From CAZIQY01 sp964541605 (GTDB lineage: Bacteria > Desulfobacterota > Syntrophia > Syntrophales > UBA2185): a DNA stretch of 17,959 nt. The position numbers and the translations under genes are program-made. Positions 1 to 10,500 of the stretch are shown here, piece after piece. Position 1 is the stretch's first letter. Each line of letters starts with the position of its first letter. The stretch spans positions 1-17,959 of the forward strand of contig CAZIQY010000056.1 in NCBI GenBank assembly GCA_964541605.1. The letters are read 5' to 3'. Under the pieces are notes generated by a model that saw only the letters and a list, made by a program, of their open reading frames with translations, was not told the DNA's origin and did no database searches.

Positions 1-52
1 AACAGCCGGCCGCTTTGCTCCGGAACAGGTGGCCGATTTTAGCGGAATACAC
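1..52 (-). mobile_element. Terminus of an IS21-family-like insertion sequence (tandem terminal repeats)
   Basis: Two imperfect tandem copies of a 22-23 bp unit are visible at 1-23 and 24-45, sharing AACAG, GGCCG, a T-rich stretch and a closing CGG. A partial third copy (AATAC) follows. Read on the minus strand the element would begin TGTGTATTCCGC near position 52 and continue with GGCCACCTGTTCCGG. IS21-family elements are known for ends that start with TG and carry several copies of a ~20-bp repeat of this style. The family name comes from memory of that pattern; no transposase is in the window, so the rest of the element would lie to the left. Confidence 0.5.
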
Positions 53-1109
53 ACTCATCGATGGAATGAAGGTAGATTTCGGTTGTCCGCAAGTTTTTAT
101 GCCTCAATAATCCCGATACGGCCTTGACCCCTACCTTCTCCTGATCGGCAAGATACGAAGCCATAAAATGTCGCAGGGCATGAAATCCGATGTAAAGATC
201 AACCTCGACCATCTTTCCTTTGTTTTTTCCTCTGGATAACTTCCGAACACCTTTCCCTATGGGAGGAATCCCCGCCCTTTTGCATAACGATGCCATCATC
301 TTCGGGCGGTGATGGAACCGATCTCCAACTCCCTTTTTTGCTGCGGGGTTGAAAAATACCCATGTTTCTTGGGTACGTGACTTCCAGCGGCTCATGAGGA
401 TTTGATACAGGTCATTCCCCATCGGTAGGGCATCAGATTCATAGGCGCCATCTTTCCGCTTCCTAGTCCAAAGGGTGATAAGCCGCTTCTCGAAGTTGAC
501 ATCCTCCCATCGTAACCGCAATATCTCATCGATGCGCCCCAGGGTGTGAATGATAACCAATAAAAGATCCTGCTCATCGGTTTCAGGGTCTGCGGCCAAG
601 ATCAGCTTCAGGATAACGTCCTCCGGGGGGATGGTTTTATTCTTTGGAGTATGGGGCATCTTCTCAAGCAACTGACAGGGATTCGGGACATCAAGGCTGA
701 GCTGTCGCTTTGCGAACGTCCAAACGGCAGACAGGTCTTTCCGATGAGCGTTGTAATTGTGATTTGACGGTCGAGTGTTCAGGTATTGATGAATTTGTTG
801 GGGAGTTATCTTATCAAAAGGGAGGTCGCCATGGTGATTGATTGTGAAGGATGCGTAAACGTAAGCCTTGTATTTATATGTGCCTGTTGCGTGTTTTCGT
901 TCGGAGTAATCAAGGTAGAGTTTGGCAATATCTGAAAAGGCCGTGATGGTCGGCGCTGAGGTCAGCGCCCGGCTTATCTCCTCCTTGCGCTTTTCCCGGG
1001 CCGCCATTGCCTCCCTTCTGCTTGCGAGGCCTCCCCCGGCGTACCGTTTCCCCCTGTGCTGGAATTCGTATCGCCAATCCTTGCGGACTTTGTCCTTCCA
1101 TAACCCCAT
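39..1109 (-). CDS. int: Tyrosine recombinase / phage-type integrase, C-terminus probably altered by an IS end
   Basis: 356-residue site-specific recombinase that would cut and rejoin DNA at attachment sites to integrate or excise the island. The catalytic set is readable: Arg192 (LGRIDEILRLRW), a Lys near 219 in the TRKRK hairpin, His310 and Arg313 (FHALRH), His337 (LLRHKNLRTTEIYLH) and the nucleophile Tyr346. An N-terminal arm/core-binding region precedes the catalytic domain. The frame stays open to 1229, but ATG at 1109 is chosen because AGAGG lies 7-8 nt upstream and the longer N-terminus runs through the helix-turn-helix gene in another frame. The C-terminus stops ten residues after the Tyr, and its last four codons and stop lie within the IS-like repeats, so the native tail was probably longer. 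It follows the HTH gene as in phage integration modules. Family assignment is certain; activity is not. Confidence 0.93.
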   Translation of the reverse strand: MGLWKDKVRKDWRYEFQHRGKRYAGGGLASRREAMAAREKRKEEISRALTSAPTITAFSDIAKLYLDYSERKHATGTYKYKAYVYASFTINHHGDLPFDKITPQQIHQYLNTRPSNHNYNAHRKDLSAVWTFAKRQLSLDVPNPCQLLEKMPHTPKNKTIPPEDVILKLILAADPETDEQDLLLVIIHTLGRIDEILRLRWEDVNFEKRLITLWTRKRKDGAYESDALPMGNDLYQILMSRWKSRTQETWVFFNPAAKKGVGDRFHHRPKMMASLCKRAGIPPIGKGVRKLSRGKNKGKMVEVDLYIGFHALRHFMASYLADQEKVGVKAVSGLLRHKNLRTTEIYLHSIDECVFR

Positions 1110-1236
1110 AGATAACCTCTGGTCTGAAACGAAGAACCCGGATATTGGCCGGGTAGAACCCTCCGAGGGAATCTTTGTGCTCGTAAACCGCACATTCGGA
1201 GATATTAAGGAGTGCTGCGACATCTTCAACCGTCAT
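910..1236 (-). CDS. Small helix-turn-helix (AlpA/excisionase-like) DNA-binding protein
   Basis: The first ~49 residues form a recognisable MerR/excisionase-type winged helix: MTVEDVAALLNISECAVYEH, then an arginine-rich RVLRFRPEVI strand/wing. Such proteins bind DNA at attachment sites or promoters and direct or repress the neighbouring integrase. ATG at 1236 is preferred because AAAGG sits ~8 nt upstream; an in-frame ATG at 1284 would add 16 residues that look non-domain. The remaining ~59 residues are Gly/Lys/Arg-rich (GRPRKQKGG) and lie entirely over the 5' end of the integrase gene in another frame, so the tail may be only an open shadow of int. The ~200-bp overlap is unusual. Function inferred from fold and position. 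Confidence 0.7.
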   Translation of the reverse strand: MTVEDVAALLNISECAVYEHKDSLGGFYPANIRVLRFRPEVIYGVMEGQSPQGLAIRIPAQGETVRRGRPRKQKGGNGGPGKAQGGDKPGADLSADHHGLFRYCQTLP

Positions 1237-1319
1237 CAGTACGCCTTTGTTATTTATGTTGTATTTAGAGACCGCTATCAACATGTTTCGTTATTTTACC
1301 TCCACGGTGATGCAAAATG

Positions 1320-1344
1320 AAGGTTGAAATGGTTTTTCAACCTT
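1320..1344 (-). other. Perfect 9-bp hairpin between the endonuclease-like and HTH genes
   Basis: AAGGTTGAA (1320-1328) and TTCAACCTT (1336-1344) are exact inverted complements separated by 7 nt. The hairpin lies in the ~150-bp gap between two minus-strand genes. No strong T-run follows on the minus strand, so a canonical terminator is doubtful. It could be a processing or regulator-binding site ahead of the HTH/integrase pair. Confidence 0.4.
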
Positions 1345-1386
1345 AGCGCCTTTGCTCATATTCTGAACTTTGAGCACTTTTTCTCA

Positions 1387-1803
1387 TCATTCATCAGCGC
1401 ACCTTTTTTCTTCAAAGCAACGCACAATCATGCGGACAGCATCTCCCTTTTTTACTTGATCGGGGGTAAATCTAAGCAGCCTGTAACCCATAAAGACGAG
1501 TTCGTTATATTTTTCCATATCCTTTATCGCGCCCACTCCCCGAAAGTGTCTTCCCTGGACGAACGCTCCCCCCTCTATCTCGACGGCCAGCTTCAGGTCA
1601 GGCCAAGCATAGTCGACCCTCCATCGCCGCTTCGGATGAAACTTGAACTCCCTTGTGGGAACTGGAATTCCAAATGCCACACAATCCAGGTAAAGCGTAT
1701 CCTCAGACGGCTTCGCCCGGAACTTGTGCCTCGGTGAGCGGTAAAGCGAGGGCGTCAGGTCCCGCTTCTTGAGCGACAGAAGCTTCACTTCGGATACTTT
1801 CAT
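1387..1803 (-). CDS. VSR/DUF559-like PD-(D/E)XK endonuclease-fold protein
   Basis: 138-residue protein whose second half looks like the very-short-patch-repair/DUF559 fold: RVDYAWPDLKLAVEIEGG supplies an Asp followed by an E-x-E pair, and MGYRLLRFTPDQV is the typical closing helix-strand. Phages and mobile elements carry such small nucleases for recombination or junction processing; a specific substrate cannot be read from the sequence. The start at 1803 has a strong Shine-Dalgarno (GAGAAGGACA before ATG). The start lies inside the 3' part of the preceding small gene (101-bp overlap), suggesting one transcript. The N-terminal ~45 residues are basic and may bind DNA. Confidence 0.72.
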   Translation of the reverse strand: MKVSEVKLLSLKKRDLTPSLYRSPRHKFRAKPSEDTLYLDCVAFGIPVPTREFKFHPKRRWRVDYAWPDLKLAVEIEGGAFVQGRHFRGVGAIKDMEKYNELVFMGYRLLRFTPDQVKKGDAVRMIVRCFEEKRCADE

Positions 1804-1939
1804 TGTCCTTCTCTCGTTTCCTCGGTTTGTGGCGTAAGTGGTGATTCGGGTAATACGTTTTCAGCATCCGGTCGGTAATTTCTTTCTGCTCTTCGCTGGA
1901 CAGACGATTATAAAGCCACACAATAAATGCCTTTTTCAC
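1703..1939 (-). CDS. Small hypothetical protein, phage-module type
   Basis: 78-residue frame starting at GTG 1939 with AGAGGGA about 7 nt upstream. I do not recognise a family. The first ~40 residues look protein-like: an amphipathic N-terminus (MKKAFIVWLYNRLSSEEQKE) followed by a basic stretch (HHLRHKPRKREK). The last ~33 residues are Ala/Glu-rich and overlie the start of the downstream endonuclease-like gene, so that part may be only a shadow. Small proteins of this kind often sit before integrase modules in prophages. Reality of the gene rests on the ribosome-binding site and on polarity shared with its neighbours. Confidence 0.45.
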   Translation of the reverse strand: MKKAFIVWLYNRLSSEEQKEITDRMLKTYYPNHHLRHKPRKREKDNESIRSEASVAQEAGPDALALPLTEAQVPGEAV

Positions 1940-2186
1940 TTCTTGTCCCTCTTTATAAGTGCCGGGAGTTATCCGTTAACCGCGCCTTTCTCTCCGAATT
2001 CATTGCTCTGTCAAGATCGGTCTCTGTGCAGATAAGTATTTGCTATACGTACTCTGCAATGACGGAATATCAATCATCTCGGTTTAGCCAAAATTAGCTA
2101 TAGGGGTTTTTAGAGAGTCGAGGTCGAGATAGAAATAAGGTGCGCGCAGTTTTAAGTGGATAGCCCCTTTGCATCAACCCTTTACG

Positions 2187-2561
2187 TTAGGTGGATGGTT
2201 TGTCCTGAGCCTCTTGCTTTTTACTTACCTTCTGTTTCCGCCCTTTTCCCTTCTTCGACATTCCCTGATCCTGAGCCATAGCGGGTATTTCTTCGAAAGA
2301 TAGGTTGTCACTTAAAATTGGCGCTTTACCATCTAATGGCCATTTTTTGTCAGTGTTTTCGATTTTAGGCTGCAATGGTTGTACTGATTCTGTGTCATCA
2401 CCGGTAGGTTCACCTTCATTTTCTATAAATAATCCAATTTTAACTCGCGAGTGTTCAGGAAGTTCCTCAATTTTCAGATGCCACTCATAGTCCCTGATGG
2501 ACCGCTTGAGTGGGTTACGCTTATTGTTATAATCTTTAAGATACTGAAATGTATTGGTTAT
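2187..2561 (-). pseudogene. Start-less open frame, probable remnant of a gene downstream of the helicase
   Basis: From 2561 down to the TAA at 2187-2189 the minus strand is open for ~124 codons after an in-frame stop at 2562-2564. The translation looks like real protein: it begins ITNTFQYLKDYNNKRNP, continues through YEWHLKIEELPEHSRVKIG, passes an acidic linker and ends in a Lys/Gln-rich tail (SKKGKGRKQKVSKKQ). No ATG or GTG exists in the N-terminal part; the first codon is ATA where an ATG would be expected, and the only usable later start is TTG at 2375, which would discard the best-looking half. It begins 75 nt after the helicase stop on the same strand, so it may have been the next gene of that operon. 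I do not recognise the family. It may be the N-terminal stump of a larger protein. Confidence 0.45.
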
Positions 2562-2636
2562 TTATGAATGCGTCATTTCGATAATACCAGAGTAGTTATA
2601 TGTAAATATATGCGCAAAAATCCATTGCTAAATCCA

Positions 2637-5600
2637 TTACAATTCAGCAATAGCTGATTCACCAAGGTACCTGGCAACTGGCCCCCTCCTCAGTAAATGG
2701 TGACAGAATTGGTTGTCGTAAGTCTTCAGGCATGCGTAACAGGCAGTTTCTTCGTCGCACGCCTGGCAATGGGCCATCAGGCTGTGAGTTTCCTTAAGAA
2801 CAGCGGCAAGGTTATCGCCAATACGCCGCACATGCCCCGCTCCTCCAGGAATATTGTCATAGAGCACAATTGCGGGGGGGAGAGATCGCTTGCCATAAGG
2901 ATATAGGCATCCGTTAACGTCGTCCCGCTCAATACCGAGGACTTCGCATGCCCCCTGCAAAAGAGCATAAAGAAGAGACCACCAAAGCGACTTTTCTGGA
3001 TCGTGATGACGTTCAGCGATGAAGCGCAGCTCCAGGACATCAGATAAGAATTCGTGCCCTAGATGCCGCGACACAAGGCTACCACTGCACGACTTGTCGA
3101 AGGCGTTTTGATGGTTTCGCTTGCTGCGTTGTGGTTTAAGAGGTGCCGGCTCGGCGTATCCGCATGACTGGCAAATGAGAAAACCTCTGTTGGCTATACC
3201 GCTGTTCACCACCGCGAGTTTCCCTTGCCGGGAAAAACGGTACAACAAGACAGTTTGCTTGTAAATAGGGCTACTCTCCGGAAAGGATCGAAAATTGCCG
3301 TCATTAACGGCTGTCGCGTGTTCTGAGAAAAAGACACGGGAGGAGTATAGGCGTTGAGGGCGACTGCGACCGACCATCTCCGGGTCTTTGTTGCTGAAGA
3401 AACCGAACTCAGGCACCAATAAAAGTCCCGAACGTAATCCGCGGCCGCGCATGGTCTCAGCACAGGCCTGACATTTCGACGGCAGGTCTTCGTATTGAAT
3501 GCTTTTATGGAATCGCCCGCATTGACGGCAGACGGCGTAAGAAAACTCCAAAGGATCACGGCCTGGGAGACGGCGGATGCCGGTGCTTGTCCAGACCCGA
3601 TGTCCCGCCACGACCTCTCCGCCAGGTGCATACTCGGAAATGGCGATCCTCAGATCCCGTGTGAGTTCCAACTCCTGTGCCACGTCGCTGGCAGGCTTCA
3701 GTCGTAGCTCAACTACATCGACGGGAAATCCATATTTCGGCAGCACGTTCCGCGAGGCAAAAAACCCCAGAATCTCCCGGCGGCGAATGTTGTTTGCCTG
3801 GCGCTTAAGGGCAGATGCCCGTTGATAATTCCGCGCGGAGCCTGCTTCCTCCTCGAGTCGTTTGTACGCAGCGAGATCGGTCAAGACTTCCAAAGTCGCT
3901 TCCCCTAAAACACCGCCGTAACGTCCATCGTTGTCCACTTGGATCAGGTTGGGCACCCAACCCCACTCTTCGAGACGAAGCTCGTTCCGAATGTCTATAT
4001 CTGGAGGGACAATAGATATAAGCGATTTGAGCAGATGACTGGGTTTTGCCGCTAGCATGCGCTGCAGCGCAACTGGTGCGATAGCGCCCTTTGTTTGCTG
4101 ACAGAAAAACGTTTCCACACTTTCAAACGTTGATGGGTGTTGGCGGAAAAACTCGGCAAGCGCAACACTGTGCAAGTGCCGTCGCACGATCTTGGGATTG
4201 TGAATCTCTACAACAGGGGGTTTGATTTTTCCGCTGATGAACTCTGCCGGTTTTCCGAAGTGTGTCAGGTCATGCGGCCGCCGCTGGGCATAGGTAAGCG
4301 CAAAAGCCGCGGCACCCATTCTCCGGCCTGCCCGTCCTGCGCGTTGCACGTAATTGGCTGTCGTAGGGGGAACGTTGCGCATGAGGACGGCCTGCAATTC
4401 TCCCACGTCGACACCAAGCTCAAACGTAGTGGAGCAACTCAGTACATTGATATCGCCGTCCATGAATTTCTGCTGAATATCGGCTGCCTTTTTTGCACCC
4501 CACTGGGCCGTGTGCTCAGAAACCGCCATGGGTACGGGATTCATATTGAGGTACAAGCGGCGGTAGTGGTGGTTGGCAAGCTCTGCCTCCGGGTCGAATG
4601 GAAGCATTGCACCCGGACAGCACATTGTCGGACAAATGCCGTTGACTGTGATGGAGCTGACCGTATTACAGGAAGAACAACGCCGCCATGTTACTCCCCC
4701 GGACATCCCTGTACGCATCTCGACGTATTCGGGATTGAGGTGATACACCACGCCGAGCCGCTGCTCAGCGGGCTGCGCGTCTTTAAGAATGGGCGTATCC
4801 GTTAATGCCCGCCAAATTTCACGAAGCACTTTCATTACCTCAGTATCGTCAGACCCTGCTGGGTTGCCGGTTCGTTTCGCCAGAAGGCGACATAAATAAT
4901 CGAAACGCCGATTGGTGACGTGCGCCCGTAGGTCTCTGCGAGGCAGCCATCCTAAAAGCGTCAGACCCCGCGCCTGGTCCCCTCCTATCTCGCGGCAGTA
5001 CACTAGTCTGTTTCTTGGTTCGAACTCAACGGCTTTGATACCAGCCGGCTCAACAGAAAGACAACCCGATAAACGCAGGGTATCCAGTAGAATTTCAACG
5101 AGATGCCAAGTTTCATCCTCTGTGAGATTCCATGGACTTTGCAGAAGGCTACCTAGTGCCCTCCAACTTGTCGGCTTGGTAAAACTGACAGCAAGCAGTC
5201 CTGTCCCTTCGAGACCCAATCGTCTGTCGAGAGCGAGCAACTCCTGGAAGATCCAACTGCACCTCTCCTTGTGTTCGCGTGCTGCGTCGCCGGGAGGGGG
5301 AAAGATATTAAGATTACGAGACAATTCATGCAAAAATGTGTCGGCAAGACCGAGGGGACGAGCCGGGTCACTTCCAAACTTCTTCTGATGTAAAATGAGC
5401 GCCCTATTGATCAAGGTGCGTTGCAGAAGACTTCGGTGCGTATTTTCCAGGTAGGGTGCAAAGTACGCAGCGTCCTGACGACTATCAGAAAACGTCAGCA
5501 GCTTCCGACTGCTGCCCGGTCGGCTCGATTTTGATACCGGCGAAAGGTGCTGATAAAGCGATGATGCGAGCACAGCCACCGGTGCATCCTGGCCCGTATA

Positions 5601-7563
5601 GAAGCGATGAACGATATCCTCATAAGGAGTCTGGGCGCCACATGCCGGACATCTCACCAAACGGCCCTCTCGCAGCGTGGCTTCGTAAACGTCAAGGCGC
5701 CTTTCGGGAGCGCAATTGCAGGCCGATTCATCAATGCACCGCGTGAAAGCGCCGCAGGCAGCGCAGAGCGTCCCTGGATTCGCAACTAAAGCGATAGGTT
5801 CTGCATCTGCAAGAGCCGCTTCATCTTCGTCGACGTTCGTTTCCGGAAGGATGTCCCAGGAGAAAAAAACCTTCCGCACAGCTCTCTCATTTTCGGAAGG
5901 GTGCCGTGGCCGAAGATAGGGTCCGGAATCAATCGTTCCATCCTCACGCAAGAGATCAGATTCGAGAGCACCTGCCAGCACAGTATGTCCGCAGCGAGTG
6001 CAAGTGGCGATCTCGAAAGCTTGGCAAGGTACGCCTTCTTCCTCAATACGATCCACAGGCTTCAGGTGTAGTTGCGGTGCATCGCAACGTGTCGTGAAAG
6101 TCACGAAAGCGCCCTCTAAGGCGCGACAGAAAAGGTGGTAGCGCGCAGAAATCAAAGGAGCCGAATCACCATCGGGTTTCGCTTGCGCGCAAATGTTGAC
6201 GAGACTGACTAGAGCGTGAATGAACTCTGCACCCTCTGTCCCGAAGACTCCTTCCGCAGTCGCAGCAGACTCAAGGGATGTGGGTCTATCTCTGAGGAAT
6301 GTCTTCAGCGATTGCACACGCAAGTCACCACGAAGCACCCGGTAAAGAAAGGCATCGAAGGAATCAGGGGATTCTATGACAGCTTGGTCAACAACGTCAT
6401 TGGGCACACCATGCTTGCGTGAGATCTCTGCCATCGTTTGAATGTCTCCCAAGTGTGCTTGCAAGGCATTATAGAGCGCTGGGCTGGGTATCCCCCACGG
6501 TTTGCGGAAGTACGACTCGTCTTGGATGCTTGGCCCTATGATATCCTGTCGCACCTCATCCTGATCTTCCCACTGGAACACCTCACCGAACAAAGCTTTG
6601 GCGAACTCGGCAACTAGGGGAAAATCCGCCCTTCCTCCGCCGAGCGTAGCGCTCGTAGCAATGCACCGCAAGGAGCCTGGCCCGCTCTTTACGACGCGGT
6701 CTTTTAGACGCCGCAGTAGCATGCCGACTTCCATTCCGGCCGCTCCGCTGTAGCCGTGAGCCTCGTCCACTACAACAAGCGTCCAAGAGCTGCTGAATTC
6801 CCCATCGAAAAGAGGCGTGTCCTTTGGACGTAGAAGGAGGTATTCCAGCATAGCGTAGTTGGTAAGCAGGATGTGAGGAGGGTGCTTTCGGATATCGTCT
6901 CGACTGATGAGCTCATTTTCGATACGCGGTTCGTTGGGAAACACGTGCCGGAAATCCTGTTCCGCCGTGTCCTGGTGCTCCTGTGTCTGGCCAGTGTAGC
7001 GCCCGAAGGTGACGTCTGGTAAGTTTTGTAGTAGCCTGCGCAGCCGCTTGAGCTGGTCGTTTGCCAGAGCGTTCATGGGATACAGAAGAAGAGCACGTAC
7101 CCCCGGGTCTGCGCAATGTGCCGGCCTCGTGCTCGCACAGCAGATGGTCAATGATGGGGAGGAGGAACGCCTCTGTCTTGCCGCTCCCCGTTCCCGTAGC
7201 CACTACCACGTTGCGGCCGATCCGAATTTTCGTGATGGCCTGCTCTTGGTGCCGGTATAGACTACGGTCAATGGGGTAACCATGCCCTGGAAAACCTGGT
7301 CCGTCCAAGTCTGCCATGCTCCGGCAAAACACGCCGGCTTCCGCCAGTTCCCGTATACTCCTTCCGTTTTCGAAAGGCGGTGTCGCTTCGAGGTAAGGTC
7401 CGCGAACGAGAAAATCACGCCGCCTGAGCATTTCTCTGAACTGGTGGCGTAACGACTCGTTTTTCATCGGAAACGCGGTTTCTACGTACCGCTCATAATC
7501 TTCACGGATGCGTTGAGATACGAGAAGGGGATCAATCTGTTGCTCGTTCAAGGTCTCACCCAT
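2637..7563 (-). CDS. druE: Giant DEAH-box helicase with DUF1998/Zn-binding C-terminus (DruE-like), interrupted by a frameshift
   Basis: Reading 7563 down to ~7105 and then switching frame gives a ~1641-residue protein. Motifs appear in order: Q-like YRHQEQAI (103-110), Walker A ATGTGSGKT (122-130), LLLYPMNALANDQ (motif Ia), DEAH (266-269), SAT (304-306), FSDSRQDAAYFAPYL (motif IV) and QRAGRAGRR (motif VI, ~1070). Cys pairs sit mid-protein (CTRCGH, RCPACGAQ) and late (CRQCGRFH, CQSCGYA). The C-terminus has the DUF1998 signature LGHEFLSDVLELRF and the cluster CQACDEETACYACL. Superfamily 2 helicases of this build include MrfA, DISARM and Druantia proteins; a single long chain after a large unknown gene best fits DruE. 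The start ATG overlaps the upstream stop (ATGGGTGA), implying translational coupling. One extra base, most simply in the C5 run at 7100-7104, splits the frame. Confidence 0.85.
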
Positions 7564-10500
7564 TCCACATGCGTTGTTGGTTCCACTCCGTCAGTACCGG
7601 TTTCGTGCGCCGATATGTCTCTCTACTCATAGCAAACATATTATTACGTTCAGTCACAGTGATATCTGGGCATTCGCTTTTCACAACACGAAGTGCGCGT
7701 TGTACCAATTCTGATGGTATATTCCAGTCTATAGCGAGGAGGTCAACCGGTGCCCAGCGGCAGCTCAAGTCGCATAAGAGGTCCAAGGCGAGAAGACGTA
7801 GCCTGTTCCCCTCCGCCCACCGTAGGCACTCTTCATAGGTTTGCAGCGGTTCGGGCTGAAAGTGAATGCGAATTAAAACTATTTTAACTTCCTCGTCCTC
7901 TTGAGTGCCGGTGGCATTTAATTCTATTACAACCTCCGATTCTTTTTCAGGTGACGCCTCTATGTATTCCAAGACGGGAACAAGATCTATGCGCCATCTA
8001 CCTATCTCTGTGCATGCTTCAGGAGACAACATGCGAAATGGTTTATCCTGGTTGAGCGACTGCCAGAAAGCGCTGGCCGCTACTTCTTCCCAGCGTCCTC
8101 CCTTAGTTTCAAAGAGCAGCTGCGGCGAATCCCCCTCAATTAGGTTGCTCAGGTCCACATCTACGCATACTTCGTTCCATTCGAGAGGAGAAACCTCATT
8201 CAATTGGACTGCCCACTGAAACATCTGAGGTGAAAGAAGCCTCATGACGCATATCTGAACATCAACTACACAATGAAAACCAGAGATGGTACCTTCGACT
8301 ATGGTATGTGAATCGGTATCCCGAAACTTTCGCAGAGTGTCTGCAATTTCTGCGAGGCGAATCAACCACCTGTCATTGCGAACAAGCCTTTCAGCTTTCA
8401 AATCAACGGTTGGTTCCTCTTTGGCACATCCTATCCACTTCGCATGTAAATCAACATCTTGCCATGCGCAGTCTCTCGCTTCTAGTAGTATGCAGGGGCT
8501 ATCTTCCTTGAGTAGGTCGTCGGGCATCATTTCAACAGGCTCGACCTTCCAAACTGGTGTATCAGAGGGCTGCCGGAGGAAGGCCCATCGGGGGCCGTGG
8601 AGCCTTAATGGAATTGAGAATGGTAGCAGATCGGACCTCTGCCATGAGAGCACCAAGTCAATATCATGATGTCCTGCAGGAAGAGCAGCTATATGGCAGC
8701 TATTCGCTGGCGTGAATGGCTGCGACTGTTTGCCTTCCCGTTTTTCTGATATTGTAACACCTTCTGGCAAATACACCCTCACGGTTCTTACATCCTGACT
8801 CCACTCCCACCGCAAGTCTGGTACCCACCTGAACCGAATATCAGCGGCTCGCCTGCCACGGTACCACAAAATAATCGTCAGCTCTCCGGGGCATAACATA
8901 AAAGGGATTATCTGTCGGAGATCGATAATGATGTGTCCTGCACCCACCTGGGAGGCTGATGAGATATCGGCTGAGGACAGCTCACGAGTGTGGCTGCCCT
9001 TGATTCCGTGACCAGCAATGCGCATCCTAACGTTATCAATGGAATCTGATTCTTCACCAAGCTTCGTTCGTAAAAAGACTTTGGGCGGCGCATCACCAAA
9101 GAGAACTATATTGTCGGGACTGTTGTCGGCGCTCTGCCGCAGATCACCGCCGGTGAAAACAACTTCACCCTCGGGGTGTTCGACATTTACTAACTCTGTG
9201 TAATTTCCGCAAAGCACTTCAAGGGTAGCTGCGGCGGACAAGTTAACTTCTATTGCCTTGTAATCTATCCAATCCTCTGACAGATGGCAGCGTTGCGTTT
9301 CCACATCGGGCAACGCAATACTACAGAAATCCCGAACGATAATTGTGCCGCTTCTTGTAATCACAATCCAAGTCGGTTCTGCGCGAAGTGAACGTGAGAC
9401 GTCTAATTCTTTATAGTTCCTTCCTGAAAAAGCCTTCCAAGATCGACCAACGGTCATTCCTTCCAGATACCAGGTACCGACAGTTTCCTCACCGACAACC
9501 AGTTTAATCTCGTAAGGTCCATCAGGAGATACAGAGATCTCAGATGCACTGAAAACAGCTTCCTCGCCTCGCCTTTGTGCATAATCAATTGTTCCTCTGA
9601 GCTTTCGACCTGCGACGGAAACTTCCCATGAGCAAATCTCTTCCGCACGGTGGGCTGGCAATCTCTGTTCGGGAAACGCAAGCAGTATTCCAGAATAGGG
9701 GTCTAATCTGAGAAAAGGGCTTCGGGGTGATGGCGGCTCGCGTTGTTGTTCCAGCCAAATTTTATAGTGCTGAACAATGCGCTGTGGAAGCATGAACTCG
9801 CAAGCTTGCGGTATTAGACCGGTTTCATAGCGTTTTTGCGCCAGCCTTACTGCCTCGGAGACAAATTCCTCAGCTACCCGCCCACCGTACCGCAGGAACT
9901 GCCACACGGGTTTATCCACACCCACAAATATTGCGGGGTAGCTAAGCCATGCAGCAATGAGCTCCTGCACGGAAAGACCTATCCACGCAGGTGAACGTAC
10001 TGCCGGCTCCAGTAACTGCCCAAAGAATTCCGGCAAACAGTCGTTGGGGACCATCGCATGTCCCAATATGGGTCCTACATAACGTAGCCCACTCTCATTG
10101 AAAGGATTTAGGCCGATAGCAAGAAGAAACCAGAGGAAGGGCTGTCCCCAATATCGTTGGTATGGTGGAGTACATGGGATACTGATAGCACTTAGCGCAA
10201 AATCCCAATACTCGCCGTGGGTATACTCATACACCCCAGACAAGACGAGAAAGCATGCTGCCGCACCGGGGTATTCAGCCCATATCTTACGAGTTGCCGC
10301 CTTCGGTCCGTACAGATCCACCCATGAACGTATCTCTTCTCTAAGTTCTTCGAACTTTTCAACACCCTCATCAACTTCGCCAATGAAACGCAATCCCTTG
10401 CTGATGCGATATAAGAAATCATTGTGCCTCAATGCGAGCAAGTCAGTTTTCTCGCACGGAGAAAGACATAGTGGAAATGGTGACGTGGATGCTGGTCCGA

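Noticed and set aside
4137..4805. 222-codon plus-strand frame opposite the helicase
   Set aside because: It lies wholly antisense to conserved helicase motifs V-VI and Cys-rich regions, shows no protein-like domain and is an opposite-strand shadow.
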